Below are positions 13,705-24,662 of a stretch of DNA of 60,000 bases, in pieces. The position numbers and the translations under genes are program-made. This stretch comes from Hydractinia symbiolongicarpus (lineage: Eukaryota; Cnidaria; Hydrozoa; Anthoathecata; Hydractiniidae): positions 22,815,650 to 22,875,649 of the forward strand of contig NC_079887.1 of the NCBI RefSeq assembly GCF_029227915.1, written 5' to 3'. The first letter of the stretch is position 1, and the number at the start of each line of letters is the position of its first letter. The notes beneath the pieces were generated by a model. That model was not told where the DNA came from, made no database searches, and saw only the letters and a list, made by a program, of their open reading frames with translations.

Positions 13705-16582
13705 ATGTATTCAGATATTTCAGATAGCGACAGCGACCTAGATTGGTTGTTTACGGACGATTCTTTGTCCGATGATGAAAATGAAGATTACATCAACGAA
13801 ATTTTACAATGCGGTAAATATTTATTTTTATCTCGTCGTAAAATTTTCAGCAACGGTCTTGAAAACAAAAAAATATATAATTGCCCAATTTATCTTGTGA
13901 TTTTTCCGTAGTCATGAGAAAAAAACTACTATAATTATAAAACTATATATTTTCTTTATTCGTAAATTTAAAGCTCGATGATGCAAAATCTTTAAAAGAT
14001 TTGTTGTTTTTTTACCAACAACACACAAATATTCGAAAAACCTCACTATTTTAACTTTTCTCTTCGCACATGCCGGTGTGAGCATAAGAAGTAAATAATA
14101 GCAATTGAAGTTTGTTGCGATATTGCTTCTGAAAATTACGAAAAAAAACTATTTTTGCTTTATTATTTTTGTCAACTTGCACTGTTATATTAACTTAATG
14201 TATAATTATACTTATACAATTGATTATGGTGGGCTGCACATTGCAAAAAAAAAATTATTAACAATTTTATGTGACAGAAACGGCTTGTCAGAAGCAAATA
14301 ATGTTCCGCAAAAAAACTGTGTGACGTGCGGTTGCATTACGTAAAATGATTTCAGACAAATTAGATAGCCGCTTGTTTAGACACTCAGTTGAGCAGCCTA
14401 GTGCCCATGGATTAAGATTTGAATCATTTTTTGTAAACTATCACAAAAAAAAATCAAATGGATAAACTTTTTTCCTTTAGCCTTCAATTTTGTCAATTCA
14501 ATACGCGATTTGTTTTATAAAAACTGCGTTTTTAAGAGCGTTGAGGCTGAGATTTTGCCAATAATTAAGAACATATTAAAAACGTACTCAACCTGAATTC
14601 CTTCACAGATTATAAGAACAAAATAATGTATTCCAGTAATCTTTTTTTGTTTGCTTGAATTTTTTATATTTTGTGCTGGACTTAAACATATTATCTCATG
14701 TATATAAATACATAAATTTCAGAAACTTTGGGAAAAATATATCAATAAGAACAAATAGAGGCTAAATTCTGAAGTCGTGTTCTTACTATTAAGAACAAAA
14801 TAAGAATAAAACAGACTGAAAGTCTCAAAAGTAAGAATAGCCAGCCTCAAGTCAGATTTTACTAAATAAACCTTAATAAACTTGTTTAGTAATCACTCGC
14901 GTCATTATTTGCATTTATAGAATAGTCTTTTTCTTATTTTAGCTTCAAAAAAACGAGGCAGACCAGCGCTACACGAGCAACATCCGGGCTTGGTTCCATG
15001 TATCGCATCCTACATAAGTCAGAACTCGGCCGAGGCCCATTTGAGGCGCAGAGACAGTATTATGTACACAAATGGTGTAAGCTTAAAAGATATTGTCTCT
15101 CACATAAAAAGTACGCTCGGGTTAAATGTGAGTAAGAGCGCAGTGCATTACCTCATGAGACCGAGGAGAAAAAAAACCACTTCGAGCAAGCGTCACAAAT
15201 CGTTGGTTGATGCACGTGTTCCGCCCAAGCGCAACACGGGAGAAAAAAAGATCCATGAAGATTTTCATTTTTCTTGCTCCCAAGTTAACTTGGTTAATGA
15301 GTTAGCGCAGTTATGCAATGAAAACACAATCTCCTTGTCAGTTGACAACAAAAACAAGGTGGATGTTGGTATTCCCGCCACGAGTAGACGTGCGCAAATC
15401 CGACGTTATCACATCGAAAATGAGGCTCCCATTTACAATGACCACGACTTCCCCTATCCGAATAGTAAATTAACCCCAGCAGGTTATCAACAATTAAAGG
15501 TGAGAATAACAAGATCACGCTCATTATCTCCAACCCGCCAGCCTTTAAAAATAAATAGAAAAAGGTCTTTGTCTGAAGGAAGCAGTTTTCTGGTCCTAAA
15601 ATCAGAAAGAACCAAGGACAAAGTTGGTAGAAGCAAAATCAAATGGTCCCGTAAAGGTCCGCTTTTCATACATTTATATCCTTCACGTTTAGTAGAAGCC
15701 ACCAACGTCATGCATGTAAACTATCTTCTTCATCTTTTGCAACAAGAAAAAAAAATTAAAAATGTTTATAACGTCGTTGCAATTGCAGATGGAGGCCCCG
15801 ACTGGTCAACAAAAGCAGTAGTTAACCTGATGTCGTTGGGTTATTTGTGGTTGAATTTACGTTTAGATTGTTTGATCGTTCAATGTTACGCTCCGGGGCA
15901 CTCCCGTTTTAATCCTATAGAAAGATGTTGGTCTTTCCTCACCCAGCAGCTGGTAGGAGTAACGCTTCCCGTTGAGGTTGATGGAAAAACACCTAATCCA
16001 AATGATTCTGAAAAATGGTTAAACGTCCTCGACAATGCTGCAACGGTTTGCTCAAAGTTTTGGAACAATAAAATATATGATGGTTTTCCAATAAAAGTAG
16101 AAACCTTCCTATCTACAAATCCGTTGCTGAAGGATATCAAGTGCGCGCACGATACTATCAAAAGATTTTGTGTTGCATCCAGAAAATCGATAAAATCATC
16201 TGTTGAATTTACAGAGCTACAACAGAAATACCGCTTTTTCGTGAAGCATTGTACGAGGAAAGCGTATCAAATTGAGTTTGTACGTTGTACTAGCACAGAT
16301 TGTGACCATTGCTCATCCTTGCCACTTCGGAAGAACCAATTTTTAGACGTGATAAGAGAATTTGGAGGCACGTGTCCAACACCACAACATAGTGATTTTT
16401 TTGCAGGTCACTATAAAACGCTCATCGAGATGGTACAGTCACAACTATGCCGAAATATTTCTAGTGCATCGCGCATCATGCCCTGCCTTACAACAAAATA
16501 TGATGTCTGCAATCATGGCTGCAGATACGCTTTTTTTTCAGAAGCAGACAAAACCCGACACATGAGGTTAATGGACCATTAA
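13705..16582 (+). CDS. DDE transposase, ISAzo13/Zator-like
   Basis: Two exons, 13705-13813 and 14943-16582, joined in phase 1 across a GTAAAT...TTTTAG intron; 582 aa. Order: acidic N-terminus (about 1-36, DSDSDSDLDW); AT-hook-like KKRGRPAL (about 39-46); a helix-turn-helix-like region (GVSLKDIVSHIK...LNVSKSAVHYLM, about 80-108); then the catalytic core. The core has SVDNKNKVDVG with candidate D171, AIADGGPDWS with D319, and APGHSRFNPIERCWSFL with E363. The tail has a cysteine-rich segment and a final zinc finger (CNHGC...HMRLMDH). SVDxKxK, ADGG and NxIE resemble ISAzo13-family bacterial transposases, the proposed relatives of Zator. A Tc1/IS630 affiliation is the alternative. The gene looks intact. 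The small exon 1 is supported by the in-frame junction only. Confidence 0.8.
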
Positions 16583-17178
16583 TGGACATATTTGCTACTC
16601 GGGCTACTTAAGGCCAGTCCTTTTTTATTTCGGGGTCATTTTCAATATCTCAAGTTATGAAGAATCTGGCATAATTTATTGGGCACCATATTATATGTAA
16701 AGTAAAACGCAGAATTCAACTTTTCTGAAAAATTTCGATGGCGTCATAGACCAAAAACGCCCTTTATCCGCGTTTTTTTCCAAGCGGTTTTCCAAAAGAC
16801 AAAGCGCAAAAAGATCTGGGGACGAGATTGCAGGATTATTTCGATAAAAAGGCGCGAACAGTGTAAACCAAGGGTTTTAGCTTAGAGTGGAGACTAGCTA
16901 TAGCTATATGATATACATTATTTAATATTTTTTTGGAAAAGTTCTTAATATTAATAAAGTTTTCTTTTGGATACGTTGCTGAAAGATTTGTTCTTAATTG
17001 TCGTCGATATATAGTAAAAACTAGCTAGCAAGCTAGCTATAGTTATAATTTTACGTGGTAGCGATATAAAGAAAAAGTAAGCAATATTCTTATATTTTTT
17101 GGACGCGAGACAGTCCGTCTTTCAGAAATACTTATTTATGTAGAGTGTATACAAATAGCTATCTACGCGTCCTTTTAG

Positions 17179-19003
17179 ATGGAGTACAAAGTTAAGTCCT
17201 CAGTCCAAGCCTTAGATCCCGAAACTAGGCATTGGCTTAATGCTGTAGTCGTAGAGAATAGTGGGGAGAGGCTGAAAGTTACTTGGACAGGCTATGCAAA
17301 ATCGTACGACTGTTGGCTTGACACAAACAATGTGAGGATGCCAATTCTAAAACGGTCGTTGGTATCAAGGAATGCCATCAATTCAAAAAACTTCCCGTTA
17401 TACAAGCACCCTAAATATTTACAAATGGGTCATATTATTTTTGACAGGGTTCGAAAAACAAAGTTCATTGTTGATGTTAACGATGAATTTAACGCAAAGG
17501 TAAATAGATTCTATTTTTGTCATATCATAGTCACATTAAGAAAAGTGTATGCAAAAATGGTTTTTGTTTTCTATGTTTTCTTTTTTTTATCACGTTCGAA
17601 TTCGATTTCATACAGAAGACGTTGCATTGTATCGCGTGAATGATGCATAATTTTGACAACACATGTTTTTTTTAAAGATATATTGCAACTCTAGAATTAC
17701 TAAGAAACAATTATTTAATTTTTATTAGAACAATAAGGCTGATATTTGTTGAAAATAAGAATAAAATAAGAACAATTTCAGACTAAAAACACATATTTAA
17801 TAAGCAAAAGGTTTATCCGGTAAAGAATATCTCCCAAAGCCCGTTTATTTAGACTTATCCAGTTTTTAAACTTTCCAAAACTTACTTTTTGCGAAGGTTA
17901 CCACACGATGCGGCAACTCGGTCATGTACGAATACATGGAGGAAGCCAGTGAAGAGGAAGCCAGTGAAGAAGAGCCCACAGGTAATGTGGAAGATAGCGT
18001 AGCAGATTCTAGCAAAGAGATTACGGATGAGAGCCACCTACCAAGTGATCAACTAAAATCCTTGGACTTGGTATTTGCAACCAAAGCAGTCAAAAGCCTT
18101 TCACCGTATAAAACCTTGCCAGGCCTTTCACTATCTAAAACCTTGCCTGACCATTTACCATCCAAAACATCGCCTGATCATTCACCTTCTAAAACTTCGC
18201 CAGCCATTAATCTTTTGACTCCGGAAAATTTTCTTTTTAATATCACACCAGAATTACCGTCAATCGTGTCCACTTTAAAAAATGATCCTGCTACCGTCTC
18301 CACAAGCTCTTTCATTGCTGATTGTGTTCAAAACATTCCAAATTTTAACATTGCCGACCATGAAATCGATTTTGAGTCCAACAATCTGGCACAGGTAATC
18401 CACGAAACAAAAAGAAACACTGATTTGATACTGGGCCTGTGTCAGAAGTTGGACACAAAAGTAGACGCTATAAGCGCAAGAACTGCTGTGCTTGAGAGTT
18501 ACATCATGAAAAAAAGAAACTTATACGAGGCTAAAAATAAAATTTACCAGGAACCATTGCCCTTGCCAGCAACAATTACCCAGCCACCGAATAGTTATGT
18601 TGAGATGCTGGAAAATAATTTTGATCCGCTACTTTTCTTGCCCACAGAACATGATGACATGGGCATGGAGACCACGCATGTTGAAGCACGGCCGCAAGTC
18701 GCAACTCCGCAAGCCACACCACCCGTTGGTAAAAAAAACCCGCTACGCAAAATTAACCCATGCTCCGCGTTAATTAAAAAAGAGCTGGGTAAGCGTTTCA
18801 CCCTTGCCGAATTAGCAGGTGGCAGGTTGAATGGTGGCAAAAATAAAAACGTGTTGTCACCACGAAGAATGGGAATAATTTTGCAGAAGGCCAGGAAGGA
18901 GCATAAGGAGGAATTTGAAAATAATATAAAAAACAATTTAAATGAAATCATTAACTCAAAATGTCGAAAGGCAAGTCAGAAAATAAGGGACACCACGGAT
19001 TGA
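17179..19003 (+). CDS. Transposon accessory protein: chromo/Tudor-like plus BEN-like
   Basis: Two exons, 17179-17499 and 17897-19003, joined in phase 0; 475 aa. The N-terminus (about 5-50) reads ALDPETRHWLNAVVV...LKVTWTGYAKSYDCWL, the pattern of a chromo-barrel or Tudor-knot domain that reads methyl-lysine or binds nucleic acid. An acidic stretch (EEASEEEASEEEP) and a run of SPSKTSP-like repeats follow. The C-terminal segment (about 375-455: CSALIKKELGKRFTLAELAG, then LSPRRMGIIL) resembles a BEN domain, which binds DNA; this is a weaker call. It lies in the same orientation about 600 bp after the transposase stop. It has no catalytic motif. Roles in target choice, end binding or chromatin access are plausible but inferred. 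Confidence 0.65.
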
Positions 19004-19006
19004 TAA

Positions 19007-19012
19007 AATAAA
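19007..19012 (+). terminator. Poly(A) signal AATAAA of the accessory gene
   Basis: AATAAA starts four bases after the stop codon of the accessory gene, so the 3' UTR would be very short. Confidence 0.5.
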
Positions 19013-19368
19013 TAGACGAAATTATTTAGGTCAATTCTCACGTTCCGAACTTTTTTTTTCTCGCATTCTATAAAAAACCTTAGGCACAGAAAGGTCAAAG
19101 TAAAAGTGTTTTTGCATACGTATTTAGCTACGTATTTATGGACTGGTTTCTTATAAAAAAAACGTGCATAACGTAAAATGTTGAGATGATTGATTTCCTA
19201 AAACCGTGGAAATTTCAGATAAAATTTTTTAGCTCCTTATTCTGACTTGTCTTCGTATTTTAAGTTTTTATTTTAATATTGTTTGAAAAAGAATTTGTTC
19301 TAATTTATTCCGCGCTTTTTTATTCTCGCACTTTTTTTATTCCCTTACAAAATAAAATGTCTTACAAA

Positions 19369-19431
19369 ATAAATTTTAGATATTTCTAACTATGATTTAT
19401 CATAGTTAATAGAAATATCTAAAATTTATTA
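19369..19431. repeat. Near-perfect palindrome (hairpin) inside the transposon
   Basis: The left arm ATAAATTTTAGATATTTCTA then ACTATGAT is mirrored by ATCATAGTTAATAGAAATAT then CTAAAATTTAT. Arms are about 28-31 bp with a 3-nt offset and almost no loop. Confidence 0.85.
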
Positions 19432-20306
19432 ACTCCCTATTTTAACTTTTCTTCGGGTATAGGTTCAGCATGTTTATGTTTCTCATAACATACTTAAAAA
19501 AAGAATCAAACTGATAAAAAAAACGACAACTCACTCGCACGTGTGCTCTGACCCTCTGAAACCAATGAATGAATCACGATTCGAACACAGAGCAGAAGAT
19601 AAAAATTGTTACATTTTTCTTCTTGAAAAATTCGAAAAGGACGGTTTCTCTTAGCTCCCCAACATAACATTTAAATGTATTAAGTTAAAAAGAGCTAATA
19701 TACTGAAATGTACGAACCATTACAGGCAGAATACACCTAAATACACCTAAATACACCTGAGAACAAACATCTTGACATAAATTTTGCTTTTATCCCTGAT
19801 CTGTGTACTGGTTTCGTTTAGTTAATGAATACCATGTTAAGGCTATTTTCTACCTCAAGAAAATTTTCGGCGATTTTTGATTGGCTAATTTTAATGTTTT
19901 TCGATGATGTGACGTTTGCGGAGGAACGCCAGCCATTTCGAATATATCTCCCAGTAAAGACGAGCTATGTTTCGCATCTAACTATCTATATTTAATATCT
20001 ATATATTCCTTCCTAACAACATATTTAAAGAATCCTAATCTTAAAGAATATTTATGGCTAAATTCAGTTTCAGATATACTTACCAGTAAATATCGAAAAT
20101 AACTCAAGATTCCATCTGTCACGACCAATAATAATATTTTTTGTGAGATTTGTTTCGCTTTTCCACAACATAGTTCCAGCTTCGAACGACGAAGTTTGCT
20201 GTGATAAAATGTTGCCAAGTTTGATAAATATACAGACCGTAACATTCAACAATCGAACGAGTACAAACAATGTAGCTTAAGTTAATCAGTAGCTGTGCCA
20301 CTGCTA

Positions 20307-20804
20307 GCCAGGAGACCCAGCGTAATTTTTCTTACCACCGGGAAATCGGAGTAGTTAAGGTGGGAAAATTACGCTGGGTCTCAAACGATTTTTCTGCGGC
20401 CAAAATCTGGCCGCGCTTTTTGATTGGCTAATTCTATTGTTCTCTGCTCACGTGATTATTATCGGGGAAAGCCCTTTTCATCCCGAATATTCCAGCGAGT
20501 GGTTTCACTCACCCTAACAAACATTAGTATTCTACAAAGTTTTTACCAAAGTAAGATTTGACCAAGCTTGGTAAACAACTCACAGATAAATTAAAATGTC
20601 CTCCGAAGCGATTAGTCACATTGTTCGATTTAAACTCGGGGTTTCCGCTGAGTCATTCGTTCGCGTCTAAGCTTTAGTTTGAGAGAAACTCATTTTATCA
20701 ACTGAAGAAGAAAGCTTAGTTAACTAGGCTATGCCACTGCCGTTCCGCTAGAACAATGGAATAATTTCTTTTTCACGGAACAAAATCACGCTGGGTCTCC
20801 TGGC
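20307..20804. mobile_element. MITE nested in the transposon
   Basis: It begins GCCAGGAGACCCAGCGTAAT and ends with the reverse complement form ATCACGCTGGGTCTCCTGGC. A third, internal inverted copy of the same end (ATTACGCTGGGTCTC) lies at 20365-20382 and forms a local hairpin with the left end. About 498 bp, non-coding. No target duplication was identified. Confidence 0.65.
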
Positions 20805-20861
20805 CAAGATTTTTAAAGTTTCGTGTTAAACTCACGGAAGTGTTCGAAAATATTTTTCAAC

Positions 20862-21125
20862 TTTTGAGACGAATTTATTATAGCAGAGACGAATTGAGAC
20901 GATTTGAGACGAATTAAGAAAATTCATAGACGAAATGAGACGATTCGGAGACGAATTTGTTTTTAAAATATGATATTCGGAGACGAATTTGTGACTATCA
21001 GGAGACGATATGAGACGAATTAAGACGGTTAAGACACTACAATGTTATCACAAAAAATCGTCTCGTATGAAAGAGTTAAGACGAACAAAACAAATTTACA
21101 AGACGATTTAAAATGAGCCGAATTT
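20862..21125. repeat. Right subterminal GACGAATT array
   Basis: Many GAGACGAATT and AGACGATT motifs in both orientations, the counterpart of the left array. The orderly 42-bp tandem unit of the left side is absent here. Confidence 0.8.
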
Positions 21126-21151
21126 AGACGAAATTTGTGGACGATCCCTAA

Positions 21152-22059
21152 AAGGAAGACCCCTTTGCTGTGAAATTTAGGAATAATAATTGTTTAATAA
21201 TTGTCTTTATGGCAGCGAATTAAAAGAAGAGGTAACATGAAACAACAATTAAAGATGAGAAAACTGTTTCAGGAAAGAGGGGACAGGTATACCTTTCATT
21301 CATAAATACAATGCTGACAGGTCTCTCTGCTTTACTTAACACCAAACACTCATTTCTGATGTTGTTATTTTATGAATAAAAAAGAAAATCCTCTTTTAAA
21401 GGATAATATTTTTTAAATATCTCTCTGAAACAAAAAACATGGGTGTAAAACTTTTGTTGAACTCAACAATAGTCTTTTATAATCTTTAACAAGTCATTAA
21501 ATTAAATCATATTATATATATACTTTGTGCAAGGGGTGTTTAATAGGTTTTAGGTGTCCTCCCACCTTAAAAGAACTTTTTTTTGAAATGTTGGAAATAT
21601 ATATGGTGTGGTTAAAAAATTCAATAATTATTAGTTTCGTTTTACTCTAGTATCTCCAAAAAAAGTCAAAATATTTTATCAAAATTTACATTTTCTCATT
21701 ACATGGCCATGCTGTTTTAAAAATTCTGCATTCATAATATACCGAATTTGCTTATAATGCAAGCTATGATTTACGCAGATAAAAAATATGCTGAACAAGT
21801 ATTGTCGAAAAACAAACACTGTAATATTTTCCACTTTTACAAAAGTTTGCAATTTGTAACTTTGCTTCACAAAAAAACATTTGAGGGAAATGAGTGGTGT
21901 ATTTAGTTTTATTTGCAATATATATATATAGATATAAAGATAGGAAAATTGGAGAGCCATACAAATAATAAAGAAGATTAATTGCAATTTAAAGTTTTTA
22001 AAATTTTATAAGAGTTTGACCGAAATATTTAACTGCAGTGAAATATTTCCCGTGTCCCG
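21152..22059. other. AT-rich stretch with no gene seen
   Basis: Lies between the transposon and a Penelope fragment. It contains a short TA run near 21920. Reading frames here are phenylalanine/isoleucine/tyrosine-rich noise. Confidence 0.4.
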
Positions 22060-22576
22060 TGTAAAGATTGTGATGCAGTGTATATAGGCAAAACAAAAAG
22101 AACGTTTAAGCAACGAGTACAAGAACATATGCTCGCAGTAAGAAACGGAGATGTGAAGAAAAACAAAATTGCGGACCACAGCTGGAGCAGAAGTCATCAG
22201 TTTAATTGGGATGAGAAGAAAATCATTGACAGAAAATCCAGAACAACGACCAGGAAGATTAAAGAAACCATCAACAGTGTAGAATGTAACAAACACATAA
22301 ACTGCATCCCGTATGAACTTCCTGAGATTTGGTTACCAGCCCTACAGAAGAAGTAGTTACTTACATCTAGGTCCGGAAATGTTAATTACCGTAATTAAAT
22401 GTAATTATCAGCTTGTTTCTGATTGGGTAATTTTTATGAATTTCGATCCTCTGCAATTATATAAATACATGCTCAACATCATTTTACTTTGCCCGATGGT
22501 GGGAGAAGGATCTCCCGAAACGTCACCTACTATACTATCATGTTCAAGAAATAATAAACTTTCCACAGTAATATGA
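22060..22576 (+). pseudogene. Penelope-like element fragment: GIY-YIG endonuclease and 3' end
   Basis: From 22060 the frame reads CKDCDAVYIGKTKRTFKQRV, the CxxC-like start and YIG motif of the GIY-YIG endonuclease of Penelope-like retroelements. It continues through IADHSWSRSHQFNWDEK and ITRE-like residues to a stop at 22354-22356. Downstream, another frame contains GEGSPETSPTILSCSRNNKL (about 22499-22560), a stretch commonly found after the endonuclease in these elements. The reverse transcriptase part is missing, as expected for a 5'-truncated copy. Confidence 0.75.
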
Positions 22577-22611
22577 ATACTGAACAGACAAACCGAAATA
22601 ATATCTTCAAT

Positions 22612-22662
22612 AATGGCTATATCCTGTATAAATACTTGGAATAATAATAATAATAATAATAT
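22612..22662 (+). repeat. SINE tail fragment with (TAA)n
   Basis: GGCTATATCCTGTATAAATA then CTTGGAATAATAATAATAA. The same tail ends the two SINE copies at 26650 and 56411. Confidence 0.6.
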
Positions 22663-23952
22663 AATATATGTTACCGGATTGTGATCAATTCAGGAATTAT
22701 GCATATTGACTTGTTATTATGCACAATAACAATAACCCTAATCCCAACCTTTGTACAAAAACCGGGAGAAAATGTCATTGCATAATGAGCTTGATTTAGT
22801 TAGCTAAATATAATACCCCATTGGCGAACAACTTAATCCATACCAAATATATAGATTAGTTGTGAATGTTTACAAACTTCTGTATATGCAAGTGCATCTT
22901 AACAGGCAATAAAAGAAGGACCACCACATAAACAAAATTGACTATTTCCTTTAATTTATAGATTTAAGGAATATATGATCTAAAAAAGGAGCTGTTGTGA
23001 CTGCTGGTGTTGGTGTTTCTTAACTATCGTTTTCTCTTTTTAAGATCAAGTTTTAATTATTTTAAAAAGTTTTTTTTTTCAACTTGATTTCTTTTTCAAT
23101 CATTGCATTCTTTTCTTTATATCTTTGCCTGTGTGAGTGGTGTGCGCATATCTATTGTTTTAGACGGAAAATCAAAACAACTACGTCACCCTCCTGCAAC
23201 TCATCTACAGGACATTATTTCAGAAAATTATTTAATTTAGCTAACCCTAAACCTAAACCTTACACCATGCCACACATTAACCATATAGATCATATTGCCT
23301 ATAGCTTATATTATCGTGTCTGACGTAAGAAATCAGAAAAAAAGTCTAAAGCCACCCGAGGTGTAAAAAAGAAAACTGAGCTAGTTTTTAAGGTGGCTGG
23401 GGGAAAAGCGACAACGAATTGAAGATGCAAATCCTGCTCACTTCTCCGCCGCCATATTAAAGTTACTCTCCGCTGAGAAGCGGTTTTTTACCCCGGGGCT
23501 TGTAGCGTTTTTGTAGGGGGAGGGGAGGGGGGAGCAAAGAAACGCTTCCCATCCCAACCTCGATCCCAGGGTCTTGACATGAGGATGAAACCGTTTCCTC
23601 CTCATATCAAAAAACGCTACAGACCATGGGTTCAAGTTTGTTTCCATCCAACATTTTAGTAAAGAATCATACCTTATATACGGAAAGATCTTTATTGATA
23701 GGTGTCACTGTCTGATATGCAAAAAGAGACAACAGAGGTCCTGGGATCGAAGTTGCAATATTTGTGCAACAATATTAGACAATATTGCGCTATAAAACAA
23801 CATTAAAACGTCTCTTAAAAGGCATACGTGAGACCATTTATGTGACGAAAAGCAGAAGAAACCAATTCAACATTTCGTCATAAAATCGCGACCAATCAAA
23901 TTTGAGTATTGATGACGATCTTCGTAAAAATCGTCCCGTAGAGATTCGCCTT
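22663..23952. other. Intergenic repeat-rich stretch
   Basis: No gene is supported. Around 23561-23751 short sequences CCTCGATCCCAGGGTC and CCTGGGATCGAAG mirror each other and match the ends of the MITE at 24432, so a decayed relative probably lies here. A G-rich run sits near 23516-23532. Confidence 0.45.
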
Positions 23953-24333
23953 TAGAGGCTGTTTATATGGACACCGAGTCAGCCTGGTTGCAGGATCAGC
24001 CCGTTTAGCGTGATCTCGCCTAAATGCTATTTTTGAAGGAATTTAAAATTTCGTTTATATGAGAGGCTAGCTGGCCCGCTTGTCGAGATTTTGCCTATTT
24101 TACCCAAGATCTCAGTAACAAAGCGGGCGCCCCCCCCCCCCCCCAGGCGAGATAGTTTATTACGCTCACGTAATTAAATTATTTTGTTATGAAAATTTTT
24201 TTGGTTGTTCTGCATTATATAATTTTTTCATTGTTCAGAGCCCACCAAGATAGTTTTTTTTTGCATATAAACACAAGTTATAAAAGCCAGCTCGGTTTGT
24301 CGAACCAGCCCGCCTCCATATAAACAGCTCCTT
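23953..24333. mobile_element. MITE-like element, ends AGAGGCTGTTTATATGGA
   Basis: The left end AGAGGCTGTTTATATGGA is mirrored by TCCATATAAACAGCTCCT at the right. Inner sequence also shows paired GCCTGGTT and AACCAGCC blocks, and there is a long poly-C run at 24130-24145. About 380 bp, no coding capacity. A divergent relative may lie in the first large ARMC5 intron near 12117-12310. Confidence 0.6.
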
Positions 24334-24431
24334 ACTTTAGCCTCGATCACCATGGAAGTTTTAATAAAGTGACTCACTGTGATACATATCCACTGTATTC
24401 TTATGAAATGCATCACGAAAAATTACCACTA

Positions 24432-24662
24432 ACCTCGATCACAAGGCTCTTTGTGTCTTTTTTTATAACCGGACGGCGAGACGAAATAATTTGCTGCGCT
24501 GAATGAAATCGACGAGCTCGACTGGTAGTTTGTCTCGCTGGCCTAAAATACACCCCGTAATCGAGCAAACACCGCATATTTTGCAATGTTCAAGACTGGC
24601 CAGGCCTATTTCGTCTCGCCGTCCTGTTATAAAAAAGAGACAAAGAGCCCTGGGATCGAGGT
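24432..24662. mobile_element. MITE with about 55-bp inverted repeats
   Basis: The left end ACCTCGATCACAAGGCTCTT continues to GGACGGCGAGACGAAATA. The right end carries the complementary TATTTCGTCTCGCCGTCC and finishes GAGCCCTGGGATCGAGGT. Arms are about 55 bp with a few mismatches in a 231-bp element. End-like fragments recur at 23561, 26325 and 52845. Confidence 0.75.

Larger units (their letters stand above)
13311..21151 (+). mobile_element. Complete Zator/ISAzo13-like DNA transposon, 7.8 kb, two genes
   Basis: The element spans 13314-21148. Both ends begin GGGATCGTCCACAAATTTCG and match for 22 bp as a perfect terminal inverted repeat. Each end is flanked by TAA (13311-13313 and 21149-21151), a 3-bp target-site duplication. 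Both ends carry arrays of AGACGAATT-type motifs for about 300 bp. Inside are a spliced DDE transposase (13705-16582) and a second spliced gene (17179-19003), both on the plus strand with no visible stops. Three-bp duplications and an ISAzo13-like catalytic core are features of the Zator superfamily. A PIF/Harbinger assignment fits the TAA but not the catalytic motifs. The 3' third (19.0-20.8 kb) is non-coding and contains a nested MITE. Confidence 0.85.

Noticed and set aside
23236-23265. Telomere-like CCCTAAACC repeats
   Set aside because: Only two or three imperfect units; not a telomeric tract.
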